64,000 nt of DNA from Rhodothermales bacterium (GCA_039944855.1 JBDUXZ010000031.1:178194-242193); one strand, 5' to 3'; counted from the stretch's first letter, positions 1 to 9,512 are shown. The notes: a model not told the origin generated them from the sequence alone. Numbers and translations are program-made.

Positions 1-2
1 GC

Positions 3-647
3 CCGCCGTACGGGCCGGAGCATCCGTCGAAGGAGGTCCCCGTCGAAGAGCAAGGCTACCTGTGGGGCGGCGGCGCGCTCGCCGTCGCGCTCGCGATGGC
101 CGATTCGCTCGCCAAAACGGACTGGCCGACACACCTCACCGGCCGTCCCGTCGACGATCTCCCGATCTGGGAGACCGACCGGGGCACGACGCCGCTCGCC
201 GTCCTGCTGCCCGAAGGGAAAGCCGCCGAACTCGGCGACGCCGGGTTCGTCGCGCTCACCGGCACGGCCAACCGCGACCGGCTGCAGATCGCGCAGGCTC
301 CCAACGCCTCGCGGCCCCAGATTTTCGACGACGCCGAGAAGACCGCGCACGCGGCAGCGCACGCGACGCTCGGGTGCGGCCTCTTCGCCGCGCGGGCGGC
401 CCACCGCCTGCTCCTCCTGCCCGCCGAAATCGATGCCTCGGCGGATCTGGAAACGAAGACGGCAGCCGTCGTCGCGCGGCTTCGTAGTTTCCTCGGCGGA
501 GACGAGGCCTCGGTCACGGCCGATCCTGTCCCCGACGCCGAGATCGAGGGGTACGACCTGCTTGCCATCCGCATGCAGCCGCCGCGCCACGTGTTGAGCA
601 CGCCGGTCCACCTCGCCATCGGCTTGCCGATTCCGAGAAAAGAATGA
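3..647 (+). CDS. tssC: Type VI secretion sheath large subunit TssC-like (3' part)
   Basis: The reading frame is open from the window edge, so only the last 214 residues are visible. TssC (VipB) pairs with TssB to build the contractile sheath of the type VI secretion tube in the cytoplasm. Seen here are a PYG motif at the start, a YLWG motif about 15 residues on, then a GF..L segment, and SRPQIFDDAEKTAHA, which matches the conserved KPK.YDDPEATANA stretch of TssC, followed by a hydrophobic helix containing ARAAH. The family assignment rests on these motifs in order; identity is clearly low, so this may be a divergent T6SS or another contractile injection system. The downstream FHA, phosphatase and kinase genes fit T6SS control. 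Confidence 0.7.
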   Translation, partial: PPYGPEHPSKEVPVEEQGYLWGGGALAVALAMADSLAKTDWPTHLTGRPVDDLPIWETDRGTTPLAVLLPEGKAAELGDAGFVALTGTANRDRLQIAQAPNASRPQIFDDAEKTAHAAAHATLGCGLFAARAAHRLLLLPAEIDASADLETKTAAVVARLRSFLGGDEASVTADPVPDAEIEGYDLLAIRMQPPRHVLSTPVHLAIGLPIPRKE

Positions 648-747
648 GGCGGGGACGGCCCGCGTTGCAGAGGAACGACGTTACCTATACGTTAAGGCGC
701 AGTCCCGACACGAGGCCTGACCTTCTGCCCTCCCGAGTCCTACTTTT

Positions 748-2502
748 TTGAGCTCGTATCCCTACTCCGCTTCCCAGCCGACAGGGGCGCGCCCCGAGAT
801 CTTGGTGCGTGTCGAGGGGAGCAGTGTGCCCGGTCTCGAGCGAGCCTTCACCGAAGCCTTTACGATCGGGCGGGGGATTCAGGCGACGCTCCACGTGGAC
901 TCCGGCCGTGTCAGCCGCATCCACGCCGAGGTGCTTCTCGAGGACAGCCAGTGGGTGCTTCGGGACGCAGGGAGTACGAACGGTACCTACTGCGACGGAG
1001 AGCGGATCGATGAGATGCCCCTGGCGGGGGAAATCGTCGTGCGGCTCGGGCGCGACGGACCGGCCGTGCATTTCAAGGTGCAGGACCGCGCGCCTGTGAG
1101 AGAGTCCGCCGAGACGGCGGTGACGGAAGAGGCGCCCATCGAGATCTTAGAGGAGAAGGCCGAAGCCGATCGGATCGGTCGCAGAACCTCGCCCGACCGA
1201 GGGTGGATGGGTGCCGGGGTACCTGAGGAGCTTGCTCCGAGCGTGCCGTCGGCAGGTGCGAGCGCTCCGCAGCAGAACGGAGGACCCGCGTCGAGCAAAG
1301 CGAAGGATCCCAAGGCCTCCGTAAGCCAAGTGATCCGGCGCTACTTCGAAGAGGGAGCCGACGGGCCGGTCGGGGAGCGGACGATGATGATCCGCCAGGC
1401 CTATCAGCAGGTCCAGACCAAACAGAAACGGGCCTACGGCGGCATCATCGGTGGCGTGGCGGTGCTGCTGATTCTGGCGCTCGCCTTCGCCATTTGGCAG
1501 CAGATCCGGGTAGAGCGGTTGGAAGGGACGGCCGAGTCCCTGTTCTACGAGATGAAGGAGCAGGACCTGGAGACGGCCCAACTCCGTCTGCTGGCCGAAG
1601 AAGGCGGGAACGCCGACCTCGCGGCCCAACTCGACAACATCGAGGCGCGTCGCCTCCGCAAAGCCGAACTCTACGAGGGGTACATCGAGGAACTCGGCCT
1701 CTACCGCAAGCTCTCGCCGCAGGAACGGGAGATCTACCGCGTCGCCCGCATCTTCAACGAGAGCGAGTTCACGATGCCGGCGGGCTTCGTGCGCGAGATC
1801 AAAGGGGTCATCACCGAGTGGCAGAGCTCGGGCCGGTTCGAGAACGCCGTCCGGCTCGCCGAGCGCAACGGGTACACGCCCGCGATCGTCCGGACGATGC
1901 AGGCCTACGGCCTCCCGCCCGAGTTCTTCTACCTCGCGCTGCAGGAGAGCAACTTCGACACGTGCATCAGCGGGCCGCAAACGCGGTGGGGCATCGCGAA
2001 AGGGATGTGGCAGTTCATCCCGACGACCGCGCAGGCCTACGGCCTCGTGACGGGGCCTCGCGTCGATCTCCGCGTCTGCGACCCGCAGGATGAACGCCAC
2101 GACTTCGCCCTCGCCACCGACGCCGCCGCTCGCTACCTCCTCTACATCTACACCCACCTGGCCCACGCCTCCGGCCTGCTCGTGATGGCGTCCTACAACT
2201 GGGGCGAGCACCGCGTCGCATCGAAACTCGATCAACTCCCGGAGACGCCCCTCGAACTCGTGCAGCAAGACTTTGAGGGCATCCCGGAGAACCCGCAGCA
2301 GCGTAACTATTGGCGGTTCCTCAACGAGTACCGAGACCGCATGCCGGATGAGACGAAGAACTACGTCCTCCATATCTTCGCCGCAGCCGTGATCGGGCAG
2401 AACCCACGCCTCTTCGGGTTCGACTTCGATAACCCGCTGGAGCCTTACCTCCAGGATGCTGCGTCGAGCCCCTCTGCAGCTGCTCTCCCTCCCCACCCCT
2501 GA
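748..2502 (+). CDS. FHA domain - transmembrane - lytic transglycosylase fusion
   Basis: This 584-residue protein has three parts. Residues about 15-115 form a forkhead-associated domain (TIGRG, SRIHAEV, DAGSTNGTY), which binds phosphothreonine in the cytoplasm. One membrane helix lies near residues 230-250. A C-terminal SLT/MltD-type transglycosylase (GH23) follows, with catalytic Glu in LALQESNFD (about E400), then GMWQFIPTTAQAYG and MASYNWGEH, presumably periplasmic and cleaving peptidoglycan. The start is TTG at 748; in-frame TTG 802 and GTG 805 are alternatives but would cut into the FHA strand. It lies 100 bases after the TssC-like gene and 11 bases before a PP2C phosphatase, so it probably belongs to the same operon. 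An FHA domain joined directly to a wall hydrolase is unusual. The domains are clear; the role in secretion is inferred. Confidence 0.85.
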   Translation: MSSYPYSASQPTGARPEILVRVEGSSVPGLERAFTEAFTIGRGIQATLHVDSGRVSRIHAEVLLEDSQWVLRDAGSTNGTYCDGERIDEMPLAGEIVVRLGRDGPAVHFKVQDRAPVRESAETAVTEEAPIEILEEKAEADRIGRRTSPDRGWMGAGVPEELAPSVPSAGASAPQQNGGPASSKAKDPKASVSQVIRRYFEEGADGPVGERTMMIRQAYQQVQTKQKRAYGGIIGGVAVLLILALAFAIWQQIRVERLEGTAESLFYEMKEQDLETAQLRLLAEEGGNADLAAQLDNIEARRLRKAELYEGYIEELGLYRKLSPQEREIYRVARIFNESEFTMPAGFVREIKGVITEWQSSGRFENAVRLAERNGYTPAIVRTMQAYGLPPEFFYLALQESNFDTCISGPQTRWGIAKGMWQFIPTTAQAYGLVTGPRVDLRVCDPQDERHDFALATDAAARYLLYIYTHLAHASGLLVMASYNWGEHRVASKLDQLPETPLELVQQDFEGIPENPQQRNYWRFLNEYRDRMPDETKNYVLHIFAAAVIGQNPRLFGFDFDNPLEPYLQDAASSPSAAALPPHP

Positions 2503-2513
2503 TCCGCTCGCTC

Positions 2514-3275
2514 ATGCTGTGGAAGCGCTCCGCTCGCCCGCTCACCATCCACTTCGGCGCCAAGTCTGACGTCGGCCAGGTCCGTACGGAAAACCAAGAC
2601 GACTTCGGCCGCTTCCCCGTCGTGCGGTCTTCGCGTAATGGAGAGCACTTGTTCGTCGTGGCCGATGGGATGGGGGGGCACGAGGACGGGGGGCACGCGA
2701 GCCGGGTCGCCGTTGAGGCAGTCGGCGACACGTACTTCGGTAGCTCGGAAGGCTCCGTCGAAGACCGGTTGCACCGCTCGGTCGGCGAGGCCAACGCCCG
2801 GGTATATCAGTTCGCGCAGGGCGGCGGGATCCCGAAGAAAATGGGAACGACTTGCACGGCTCTCGCGCTTGTGGGGGAGGATGCGTATCTCGCCCACGTC
2901 GGAGATAGCCGGGCATATCTCATCAACAAGAAGGGGATCGTGCAGCTCTCGCGGGACCACACGCTCGTGGAGGCCCTGATGCGCGAGGGCGTGCTGACCG
3001 TAGACGAGGCCGCGCGGCATCCGCAGCGGCACGCGCTCGTCCGGGCCATCGGGATCGAGCCGCAAGTGCAGGTGGACGTGAAGCAACTCCACACGCCCCA
3101 AGCCGGCGACGCCTTCCTGCTGTGTTCTGATGGGCTGGCTCGCGTAACGAACATCGAGATCCGCGATATCGTCCGCTCAGAGGCCCCACAGCAGGCCGCC
3201 GAGACCCTCGTTCAGCTCGCCAACGATCGGGGCGGCCACGATAATGTGACGGTACTGGTGGTAAAGGTAGAATAA
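2514..3275 (+). CDS. PP2C-family protein serine/threonine phosphatase
   Basis: The protein (253 residues) is a compact stand-alone PP2C/PrpC-type phosphatase that uses two metal ions to remove phosphate from Ser/Thr. Visible motifs in order are RTENQDDFG, VVADGMGGHEDGG, GTTCTAL, HVGDSRAYL, RDHTLVEAL, LLCSDGL and the final GGHDNVTVLVV, giving the full set of metal-binding aspartates. There is no membrane segment, so it is cytoplasmic. It sits 11 bases after the FHA protein and 60 bases before the kinase, the same kinase/phosphatase/FHA trio that controls T6SS in Pseudomonas (PpkA, PppA, Fha1). It probably reverses phosphorylation by the neighbouring kinase. Confidence 0.93.
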   Translation: MLWKRSARPLTIHFGAKSDVGQVRTENQDDFGRFPVVRSSRNGEHLFVVADGMGGHEDGGHASRVAVEAVGDTYFGSSEGSVEDRLHRSVGEANARVYQFAQGGGIPKKMGTTCTALALVGEDAYLAHVGDSRAYLINKKGIVQLSRDHTLVEALMREGVLTVDEAARHPQRHALVRAIGIEPQVQVDVKQLHTPQAGDAFLLCSDGLARVTNIEIRDIVRSEAPQQAAETLVQLANDRGGHDNVTVLVVKVE

Positions 3276-3335
3276 GTTATAGTTTTCGTACTCTAGGCCT
3301 GCTGGCTTTTCGATTCCCGACGCGCCCCCTGGTTC

Positions 3336-5315
3336 ATGCCTGACACGTACATCGGCCAAGAGATCGACGGCTTCCGCATCCTTGAGGAGCTAGGGCGCGG
3401 CGGGATGGGCGTGGTGTACAAGGCGGAGGACGTGGCGCTCGCCCGGCCGGTCGCGCTCAAGATGATCGCCCGTGAACTGTCCCGCGACGAGTCGTTCGTG
3501 CGGCGCTTCCGCTCCGAGGCCCGCGCCCTCGCCCGGATTAACAGCTCGTACATCACGAGCATCTACGCGCTGCGCCGGACCGACGACGGCATCTTCATCG
3601 TGATGGAGTTCATCGGGGGCGGGACCCTCGGCGATAAGATGGAGCGGGGGCCGGTGCGCTGGGCCGACATCCGGGCCCCGTTCCTCGAGATGATCTCGGC
3701 GCTCGAACACGCGCACGGCGTCGGCGTCATCCACCGGGATATCAAGCCGGGCAACATCCTCCTCACCGAGGACGGCCACGTCAAGGTGACGGACTTCGGC
3801 CTTGCCAAGCTCCATACGGCCGACCAGGGGATGACCGTCACACAGGGGATTGCGGGGACGCTCTACTACATGTCCCCCGAGCAGGTCAAGGGCGAGCGCA
3901 ACCTCGACGGCCGCAGCGACCTCTACGCCCTCGGCATCACGATCTACGAAGCGCTCAGCGGCCGCCTGCCTTTCGACCGTGGCGGCAGCGAGTTCTCGAC
4001 GATGCGGAAGATCGTCGAGGACCAGTACCCGCCCCTGGGAGAGTTCGCCCGCGACCTCCCGCCCGGCCTCGAATCTGCCGTAATGAAGGCGCTTGCCAAA
4101 TCCCCCGACGACCGCTACGCGAATGCGGCGGCGATGCGGGAGGCGTTTGAGGCCATTCCCGGCGATGCGGCTCCGGCTAGGCTTAACACCAACGGACCGC
4201 CACCGCGTCGGGAGGCGGAGACGGTGGTAGCGGGGGAGGCGTATCAGTCGGCTCCCCCGCCCGTGGTGACGAAGCAGGCGGTGCCGAAGCAGCGCATGAT
4301 GATTGGCGGTGGGGTATTCGCGGTGCTCGCGCTCGCCGCCCTCGCCTATTTCTTCTGGCCCTCGGGCAGCACGACCCCGCTCAGCGTGAGTACCGATCCG
4401 CCCGGCGCGGCCGTGTACTTCGACGGGCGAGAGATAGGCCGGACGCCGCTGGAGTCTGTCGCGGTGAGGGGGGAGGGCGGGCGGCTTCGGGTCGAGCGGG
4501 TAGGCTACGCAACCGTCGATACAACGCTTTCCTTCACTGAGGGGGAGCCGATGAACCTCCTCCTGCCGCTCGTGGCGGTCGCCTCTACGGGGGATGGGAA
4601 CGTTGGCAGCGCGCGGGTCGCGCTCCTCAACGTAGCGTCGAACCCGTCCGGCGCTACCGTCGTCATCGACGGGCAGCGGGTAGGGGAGACGCCCTACACA
4701 CACCGTGACAGCACGGGCCGCCCGCTCTCGGTCCGTCTCGAACGACGCGGCTACCAGCCATACAGCGAGACGGGCGTCGTCCTCAACCCCGCGTCGCCGA
4801 GAGAAATCCGCGCCGATCTAGAACGCGTCACCACCCTGCCTTCGGACAATGCGCCGCCGGGCAACACCGCATCCGATCCTCCTCCGGCCCAGACGGGCAC
4901 ACTCGTCCTCCGGTCTAATGAGGGCGGCACGGTGACGGTCAACGGGCAGAGCAGGCCCGATTCCGGCACGTTCACCGTCCCGGTTGGTACCCAGACCGTC
5001 CGGTGTACGCATCCAGACTACGGTAACGCCACCGGCCCCGTCACGATTCGCGCCGGGCAGACCACCACGGCGACGTGCTACTTCCAGGCGAACGTCAACG
5101 TGCAGGCCACAGGCGAGTCGACATGGGGCTCCGTATGGGTCAACAACCGGAACGCCGGCGAGACCGGCGTCATCAAGCTTCCCCCCGGCACTCACACCGT
5201 CGAGGTGCGGCGCAGCGGGTTTAGGTCCGTCGAACCGCCACAACCGGTTACCATTCGGGCAGGGTTAGTACAGCAAACCGAACGGTTGGTATTCACTCTG
5301 CAGAAGGAGGAGTGA
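3336..5315 (+). CDS. Membrane Ser/Thr protein kinase with extracytoplasmic PEGA repeats
   Basis: This 659-residue Hanks-type kinase has its catalytic domain at residues about 12-270: GRGGMGVVY loop, VALKMI lysine, HRDIKPGNILL catalytic loop, DFGLAK metal-binding motif and MSPEQ. A proline-rich linker leads to one membrane helix near residues 322-343. The outer part holds two clear PEGA repeats (DPPGAAVYFDGREIGRTPL and NPSGATVVIDGQRVGETPY) and two weaker similar repeats after a Pro-rich spacer. Each ends in an aromatic GY/GF motif. PEGA domains are surface modules, so this kinase may sense the envelope and phosphorylate cytoplasmic targets such as the FHA protein partners. The stop overlaps a GTG of the next frame, but that gene more likely starts later. 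Confidence 0.93.
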   Translation: MPDTYIGQEIDGFRILEELGRGGMGVVYKAEDVALARPVALKMIARELSRDESFVRRFRSEARALARINSSYITSIYALRRTDDGIFIVMEFIGGGTLGDKMERGPVRWADIRAPFLEMISALEHAHGVGVIHRDIKPGNILLTEDGHVKVTDFGLAKLHTADQGMTVTQGIAGTLYYMSPEQVKGERNLDGRSDLYALGITIYEALSGRLPFDRGGSEFSTMRKIVEDQYPPLGEFARDLPPGLESAVMKALAKSPDDRYANAAAMREAFEAIPGDAAPARLNTNGPPPRREAETVVAGEAYQSAPPPVVTKQAVPKQRMMIGGGVFAVLALAALAYFFWPSGSTTPLSVSTDPPGAAVYFDGREIGRTPLESVAVRGEGGRLRVERVGYATVDTTLSFTEGEPMNLLLPLVAVASTGDGNVGSARVALLNVASNPSGATVVIDGQRVGETPYTHRDSTGRPLSVRLERRGYQPYSETGVVLNPASPREIRADLERVTTLPSDNAPPGNTASDPPPAQTGTLVLRSNEGGTVTVNGQSRPDSGTFTVPVGTQTVRCTHPDYGNATGPVTIRAGQTTTATCYFQANVNVQATGESTWGSVWVNNRNAGETGVIKLPPGTHTVEVRRSGFRSVEPPQPVTIRAGLVQQTERLVFTLQKEE

Positions 5316-5333
5316 CAAGTTCTCGGTTGCTCC

Positions 5334-5341
5334 TATATTGT
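5334..5341 (+). promoter_or_regulatory. Probable -7 promoter box
   Basis: TATATTGT lies about 55 bases before ATG 5396 and matches the TATNTTSS box seen before many genes in this window. Transcription from it would begin after GTG 5312, which favours the ATG at 5396 as the start of the CsgG-type gene. Confidence 0.4.
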
Positions 5342-5395
5342 TACGCCTTACACGCTTTCGTGCTAGGGATTTGTCAGCCAACGAGGTACTTCGCG

Positions 5396-6427
5396 ATGTC
5401 TCCGATTATGTCCCGCCTACTCTGTGCAATCTTTTGTTTCGTCGGTCTGTTGGGCGCGAGCGCTCAAGCGCAAGAGGCGTCCCTGCAGAAGGCTGTCGAA
5501 GCCTTCACGGCCGGTGAGTACGACCAGGCCATCAACGGCTTCGCTGCGCTGATCGAAGACGGCTCTGCTGACAAGACCGTCAAGAAGGAGGCGCTCCAGT
5601 ACCTCGGCCGTGCCTACGTTGCCAAACGCGCTTTCGACGACGCCCGCTCGACGATCGACCGACTGCTCGACCTCGAGCCCCCGCTCGTCGAGCTCGACCC
5701 CGACGACGAGCCGCCGTCGCTGATGAAGCTCTACTACGAGGTCCGCCGCGACTACGCCGGCTACGAAGTGCAGCGCCCCGAGCCGGGGATGAAGACCCTG
5801 GCTGTGATGGACTTCACGAACAGCTCCGTCGACGAGAAAGAGCGCTTCGACCCGATGCAGCAGGGGTTCGCGTCGATGATGATCAACTACCTCGAAGGCT
5901 CCACCGATCTGAAGGTGGTCGAGCGCGAGCGGATCCAGTGGCTCCTCGACGAACTCGAACTCCAACGTGACGACGGCATCGTCGATCAGGCCTCGGCCGT
6001 GCGCACCGGGCAGCTCCTCGGCGCGAATGCGGTCCTCTTCGGCGCCTTCACGGTGCACGAAAAGCAGATGTGGATCTCGGCTCGCCTCGTGAAAGTCGAG
6101 ACGGGGGAAATCCTGCTGGCCGAGCAGATCTTCGGGAAGCGGGACGAGTTTTTCGAGCTCGTCGAGAAGCTGTCCGATCAGGTGACCGAGGCGATCGGCG
6201 TAGAGCTTGCCAGCGCCGGGCGAAACAGCGAAGGCGGCAGCGGCAACGGCGGTCAGACGCGCTCCCTCGACGCTCAGCTCTCGTACTCGCAGGGGCTTGG
6301 GCTGATCGAACAGGAGAAATATCAGGAGGCCTACGACAAGTTCTTGGAAGCGCTCGAGTACGATCCCCAGTATGCCGACGCCCGCCGACGAGCGGACAGC
6401 CTGCGCCCCCAACTCGCGGCGAACTAA
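5396..6427 (+). CDS. CsgG-fold/TPR secreted or envelope protein
   Basis: The preferred start, ATG 5396, follows an AGG-rich stretch and gives a signal peptide (MSRLLCAIFCFVGLLGASAQA after a few residues) ending before QEA. A longer frame from GTG 5312 would bury this signal. The mature protein has an N-terminal TPR-like helical region (AGEYDQAINGFAALI), a central CsgG-like domain (KTLAVMDFTNSSVDEKERF, LKVVERERIQWLLDELEL, GQLLGANAVLFGAF, ISARLVKVETGEIL) and a C-terminal TPR (YQEAYDKFLEALEYDPQYADA). CsgG-like domains occur in periplasmic or outer-membrane assembly proteins. The next gene has the same domain. Specific function is unknown. Confidence 0.85.
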   Translation: MSPIMSRLLCAIFCFVGLLGASAQAQEASLQKAVEAFTAGEYDQAINGFAALIEDGSADKTVKKEALQYLGRAYVAKRAFDDARSTIDRLLDLEPPLVELDPDDEPPSLMKLYYEVRRDYAGYEVQRPEPGMKTLAVMDFTNSSVDEKERFDPMQQGFASMMINYLEGSTDLKVVERERIQWLLDELELQRDDGIVDQASAVRTGQLLGANAVLFGAFTVHEKQMWISARLVKVETGEILLAEQIFGKRDEFFELVEKLSDQVTEAIGVELASAGRNSEGGSGNGGQTRSLDAQLSYSQGLGLIEQEKYQEAYDKFLEALEYDPQYADARRRADSLRPQLAAN

Positions 6428-6493
6428 CCCACGCGAACAGTACGGGCGCAGTCCACCGGGTCGCGCCCCCACCAACCGCCATCCAACGCCCCT

Positions 6494-7801
6494 ATGCCCC
6501 GCGGACTCGCTCTCCTCACTGTGCTAGCGCTCGGGCTGCTCGCTGCCTGCGCACCGACCAACCAAGTCGGCACGGTAGCGCCGGAGAAGCTCGACCGCGC
6601 TATTGATCGGGCCCGGGCCGACCTCGTCCGCCGGCCCAACGACGCGGGCGCGCTCCGCGACCTCGGCGCGCTCCTCGCGCAAGCGGAGCGCTTCGACGAT
6701 GCCGCTCAATATCTCCGGCAGGCGTACGTCGAAGACCGGGACGATCCGAAGACGCTCTACTACCTCGGCCTCCTCAACGAGGCGGAAGGGGATCCCGGGG
6801 AGGCACTTCAGTTTTACGGCCGATTCGAGGACATCTCTCCGCGGTCGGCGTTCCGGCCGTTGTTGAAAGGGCGCTACGAATCGCTCGTCCGCGAACAGAT
6901 CGAGCAGGAGATGGGGTCCCTCGCAGCCCGCGAGGACTCGCTCGCTACGGCCGAGGCGTCGCCCCAGACCGTTGCCGTGTTCCCGTTCGCCTACCGTGGG
7001 AGCGACCTCCGCTACGCGCCGCTCGGCCGCGGGTTGGGAGAGATGGTGCAGGCCGACCTCGCCGGCATCGGCGGGCTGCAGGTGGTGGAGCGGCTCCGGC
7101 TCCAGTCGTTGCTGGACGAGCTTTCGCTTTCGCAGTCCGAGGCGTTCAACCCGGCCACGACGCCGCGCGTGGGCCGGCTCCTCCGCGCTGGTCGTGCCGT
7201 CGGCGGCTCCTTCGACGTCGAGGACCGCGACCTCCGGATCGATGCCGCGCTGTGGAACTGGGCGGTGCAACCAACGCCAAACCTGCAGTCGCGGTCGGAC
7301 AACCTCAACGATCTCTTTCAACTGAAGCGCGAGGTTGTGCTCGCCCTCGTGGAGCAGATGGGCGTGCCCCTCACCGCCGAAGAGCGGGCGATGTTCGACG
7401 CGGTGCCCACACGTAACCTCCAGGCCTTCCTCCTCTACTCCCGCGGGTTGGAAGAGGAGGACGCCGGGAATTTCGCCGCGGCGACCGGGCTCTTCCGCGA
7501 AGCTGTGAAGCTCGACCCGTCGTTCGAGCGTGCCGCCGATGCATCGGCGCGCGCTGATGCCGTCGACAAAGCGGGCGGGTCGATCCAGAACGGACTCGCC
7601 GCGGCCCGCTCCCTCGAAAACTTCGGGGGGATCGACCTCGTCGGCAGCCGCCTCGGCAAGCTGAACGATAGCATCGGGTCTGCCTTCATTCCGGGCACCG
7701 GGGGCGGACGGGATGACCCGTCCGGGGAAGCAGCGGCGGCCACGAGCACCTTCGAGCCGCTCCCCCTCCCGCCGTCACCGCCGCCGCCGGGCGGCAACTG
7801 A
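6494..7801 (+). CDS. TPR lipoprotein with CsgG-like domain
   Basis: The protein (435 residues) starts with a lipoprotein signal with lipobox LLAAC, so it should be anchored by lipid, probably to the outer membrane. Two TPR-like units (residues about 40-110) precede a CsgG-like domain (TVAVFPFAYRGSDLRYAPL, LQVVERLRLQSLLDEL, VGRLLRAGRAVGGSFDV, LRIDAALWNW), then another TPR (AGNFAAATGLFREAVKLDP) and a low-complexity Pro tail. It resembles the preceding gene in architecture and is separated from it by 66 bases, suggesting a pair acting together, possibly as an envelope assembly or lipoprotein scaffold. Beyond domain recognition the role is unknown. Confidence 0.82.
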   Translation: MPRGLALLTVLALGLLAACAPTNQVGTVAPEKLDRAIDRARADLVRRPNDAGALRDLGALLAQAERFDDAAQYLRQAYVEDRDDPKTLYYLGLLNEAEGDPGEALQFYGRFEDISPRSAFRPLLKGRYESLVREQIEQEMGSLAAREDSLATAEASPQTVAVFPFAYRGSDLRYAPLGRGLGEMVQADLAGIGGLQVVERLRLQSLLDELSLSQSEAFNPATTPRVGRLLRAGRAVGGSFDVEDRDLRIDAALWNWAVQPTPNLQSRSDNLNDLFQLKREVVLALVEQMGVPLTAEERAMFDAVPTRNLQAFLLYSRGLEEEDAGNFAAATGLFREAVKLDPSFERAADASARADAVDKAGGSIQNGLAAARSLENFGGIDLVGSRLGKLNDSIGSAFIPGTGGGRDDPSGEAAAATSTFEPLPLPPSPPPPGGN

Positions 7802-7839
7802 TGGGTCACGAGTGATATGAAGTCAACAGGGATTGAAAT

Positions 7840-9498
7840 ATGAAACGAATGGTACGGATCGTCGCAGCGCTCGCCGTCCTCCTCGGAGGAGCGGACCTGC
7901 GCGCACAGGACTTCGAGATCGAAGAACTCTCGGTTCCCATCCCCGGTGAGGAGTTAGAGGCTACGGTGACCGTGTTTGTTGATGGCCCCGTTTCCAATGG
8001 CCGGCTGTTTTACCGCCCCACGGGCGAGGTGCAGTACGAATCGGTGGTGCCACAGCAGACCGGCAATATGTTCAGCGTCGTGATCCCGGCGTCGGCGGTG
8101 ACCGAGCGCGGGCTCGACATCTACGGCGAGTACGCCGAGGATGGGGAACTGCGCACGTACCCTGAGCAGAACGCGGCGGAGAACCCCTACCGCCTCCCGG
8201 TCTACCTTGGCTCGTTCGAGGTGCCCATCGAGCTGGCACCCCGCCAGTATCGGATGGTCTCGGTGGCCGCCGACCTCGGCACGGGCACAGCCGATGGGGA
8301 ACTCACCGACGACTTTGGCACCCCGGACATCGCGCGGTGGCGCGCAGCCCGGTGGGACCCGGCGCAGGAAGCGTATGTGGAGATTCCCGGAGCAGCGAGT
8401 TCCCTGACGGAAGGGGCTGCGTTCTGGCTCATCACTGCCACCGGCGGTGCGTTCGATATCGACGCGGCCTCGTCGACCAACCCGGACTCGTTGCCGTCCA
8501 TCACACTCCTACCGGGGTTCAATCAGATCGGCAACCCGTACGCCTTCCCGATTGCGTGGGACGACGTGCGGGGCGGAGCGGACGTAGGACCGTTGCTGGC
8601 CTTCAATCCAGCGTCCGGCGACTACGACGTGGCGTCTACGCTCGAGCCGTGGACGGGGTACTTCGTCCAGAGCTTCGAAGTGCAGCCCGTCACCTTTCTC
8701 GTGCCGCCGCGTGAATCCGTGGGCGGAGGGGCCGTGCAGGCACCGGAGACGGACTACATCGTTCACATCGGTGCTCGGATGGGAGATCGCGCCGATCTCC
8801 ACAACGTCGTCGGGTTCGCCGCGACGGCCGCTACGGGTCGGGACCGGCTGGACCTTGGCGAGCCGCCGCCCATCGGGGAGCACGTCCGCGTGAGCGTGAT
8901 CGAGAACGGCGAGCGGTGGATGCGGAGCTTGAAGCCCGTCCGTGCGGATGGCGAAATGTGGGACGTCGAGGTGACGGCGTCAGAAGAACTGCTCACGAGC
9001 GGGACGCAGCGCGTCACGGTGTCGCTGAGCGAAGAGGGCGTCCGGCCCGACGGGTTCGAACTGTATGTGATCGATCTCGATCGCGGGACGGCCGTGCAGC
9101 GGGTCGGCAACACGTTCGAGGTGGCGCTGAGCCGGGACGCACCGCTGCGTCGGCTGCGGCTGATTGCAGGGACGGAAGCGTTCGCCCGTACCGGCAGCGA
9201 GGGCGCACCGCTCGAGTTCACCGGCTTCGCCCTCGATGCGAACTACCCCAACCCCTTCGCGGAGCAGACGACCATCAGCTACCGCCTCGACGCGCGCGGC
9301 CCCGCCACGCTCGAGGTGTTCGACCTCCTCGGGCGCCGCGTGCGCGTGCTCGCCGATGGCGACCACAACGCCGGGGCTCACAGCGTCGAGTGGGACGCCC
9401 GTGATGCGTCCGGACGCACGGTCTCGAACGGGCTCTACCTCGTCCGCCTCCGCGCTGGCGATGCTTCTGCGACGCGCCGAGCGTCCGTCCTCCGCTAA
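7840..9498 (+). CDS. Secreted protein with T9SS type A C-terminal sorting domain
   Basis: A signal peptide (residues about 1-22, ending LRAQD) is followed by beta-rich sequence of no recognised family, with a repeated Trp/Asn-rich motif (GFNQIGNPYAFPIAW, LEPWTGYFVQS). The last 80 residues form a Por-type sorting domain: LDANYPNPFAEQTTISYRL, a FDLLGRRVRVL segment, VEWDARDASGRTVSNGLY and final LVRLRAGDASATRRASVL. In Bacteroidota this domain directs export by the type IX machinery to the cell surface. It lies 38 bases after the lipoprotein and 14 bases before the barrel gene, so these genes are probably co-transcribed. Confidence 0.85.
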   Translation: MKRMVRIVAALAVLLGGADLRAQDFEIEELSVPIPGEELEATVTVFVDGPVSNGRLFYRPTGEVQYESVVPQQTGNMFSVVIPASAVTERGLDIYGEYAEDGELRTYPEQNAAENPYRLPVYLGSFEVPIELAPRQYRMVSVAADLGTGTADGELTDDFGTPDIARWRAARWDPAQEAYVEIPGAASSLTEGAAFWLITATGGAFDIDAASSTNPDSLPSITLLPGFNQIGNPYAFPIAWDDVRGGADVGPLLAFNPASGDYDVASTLEPWTGYFVQSFEVQPVTFLVPPRESVGGGAVQAPETDYIVHIGARMGDRADLHNVVGFAATAATGRDRLDLGEPPPIGEHVRVSVIENGERWMRSLKPVRADGEMWDVEVTASEELLTSGTQRVTVSLSEEGVRPDGFELYVIDLDRGTAVQRVGNTFEVALSRDAPLRRLRLIAGTEAFARTGSEGAPLEFTGFALDANYPNPFAEQTTISYRLDARGPATLEVFDLLGRRVRVLADGDHNAGAHSVEWDARDASGRTVSNGLYLVRLRAGDASATRRASVLR

Positions 9499-9512
9499 AC
9501 CCTTCCGAACCC

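Noticed and set aside
1147..2496. 449-residue minus-strand frame
   Set aside because: Antisense shadow of the FHA-transglycosylase gene, with no recognisable motif and shadow-like composition.
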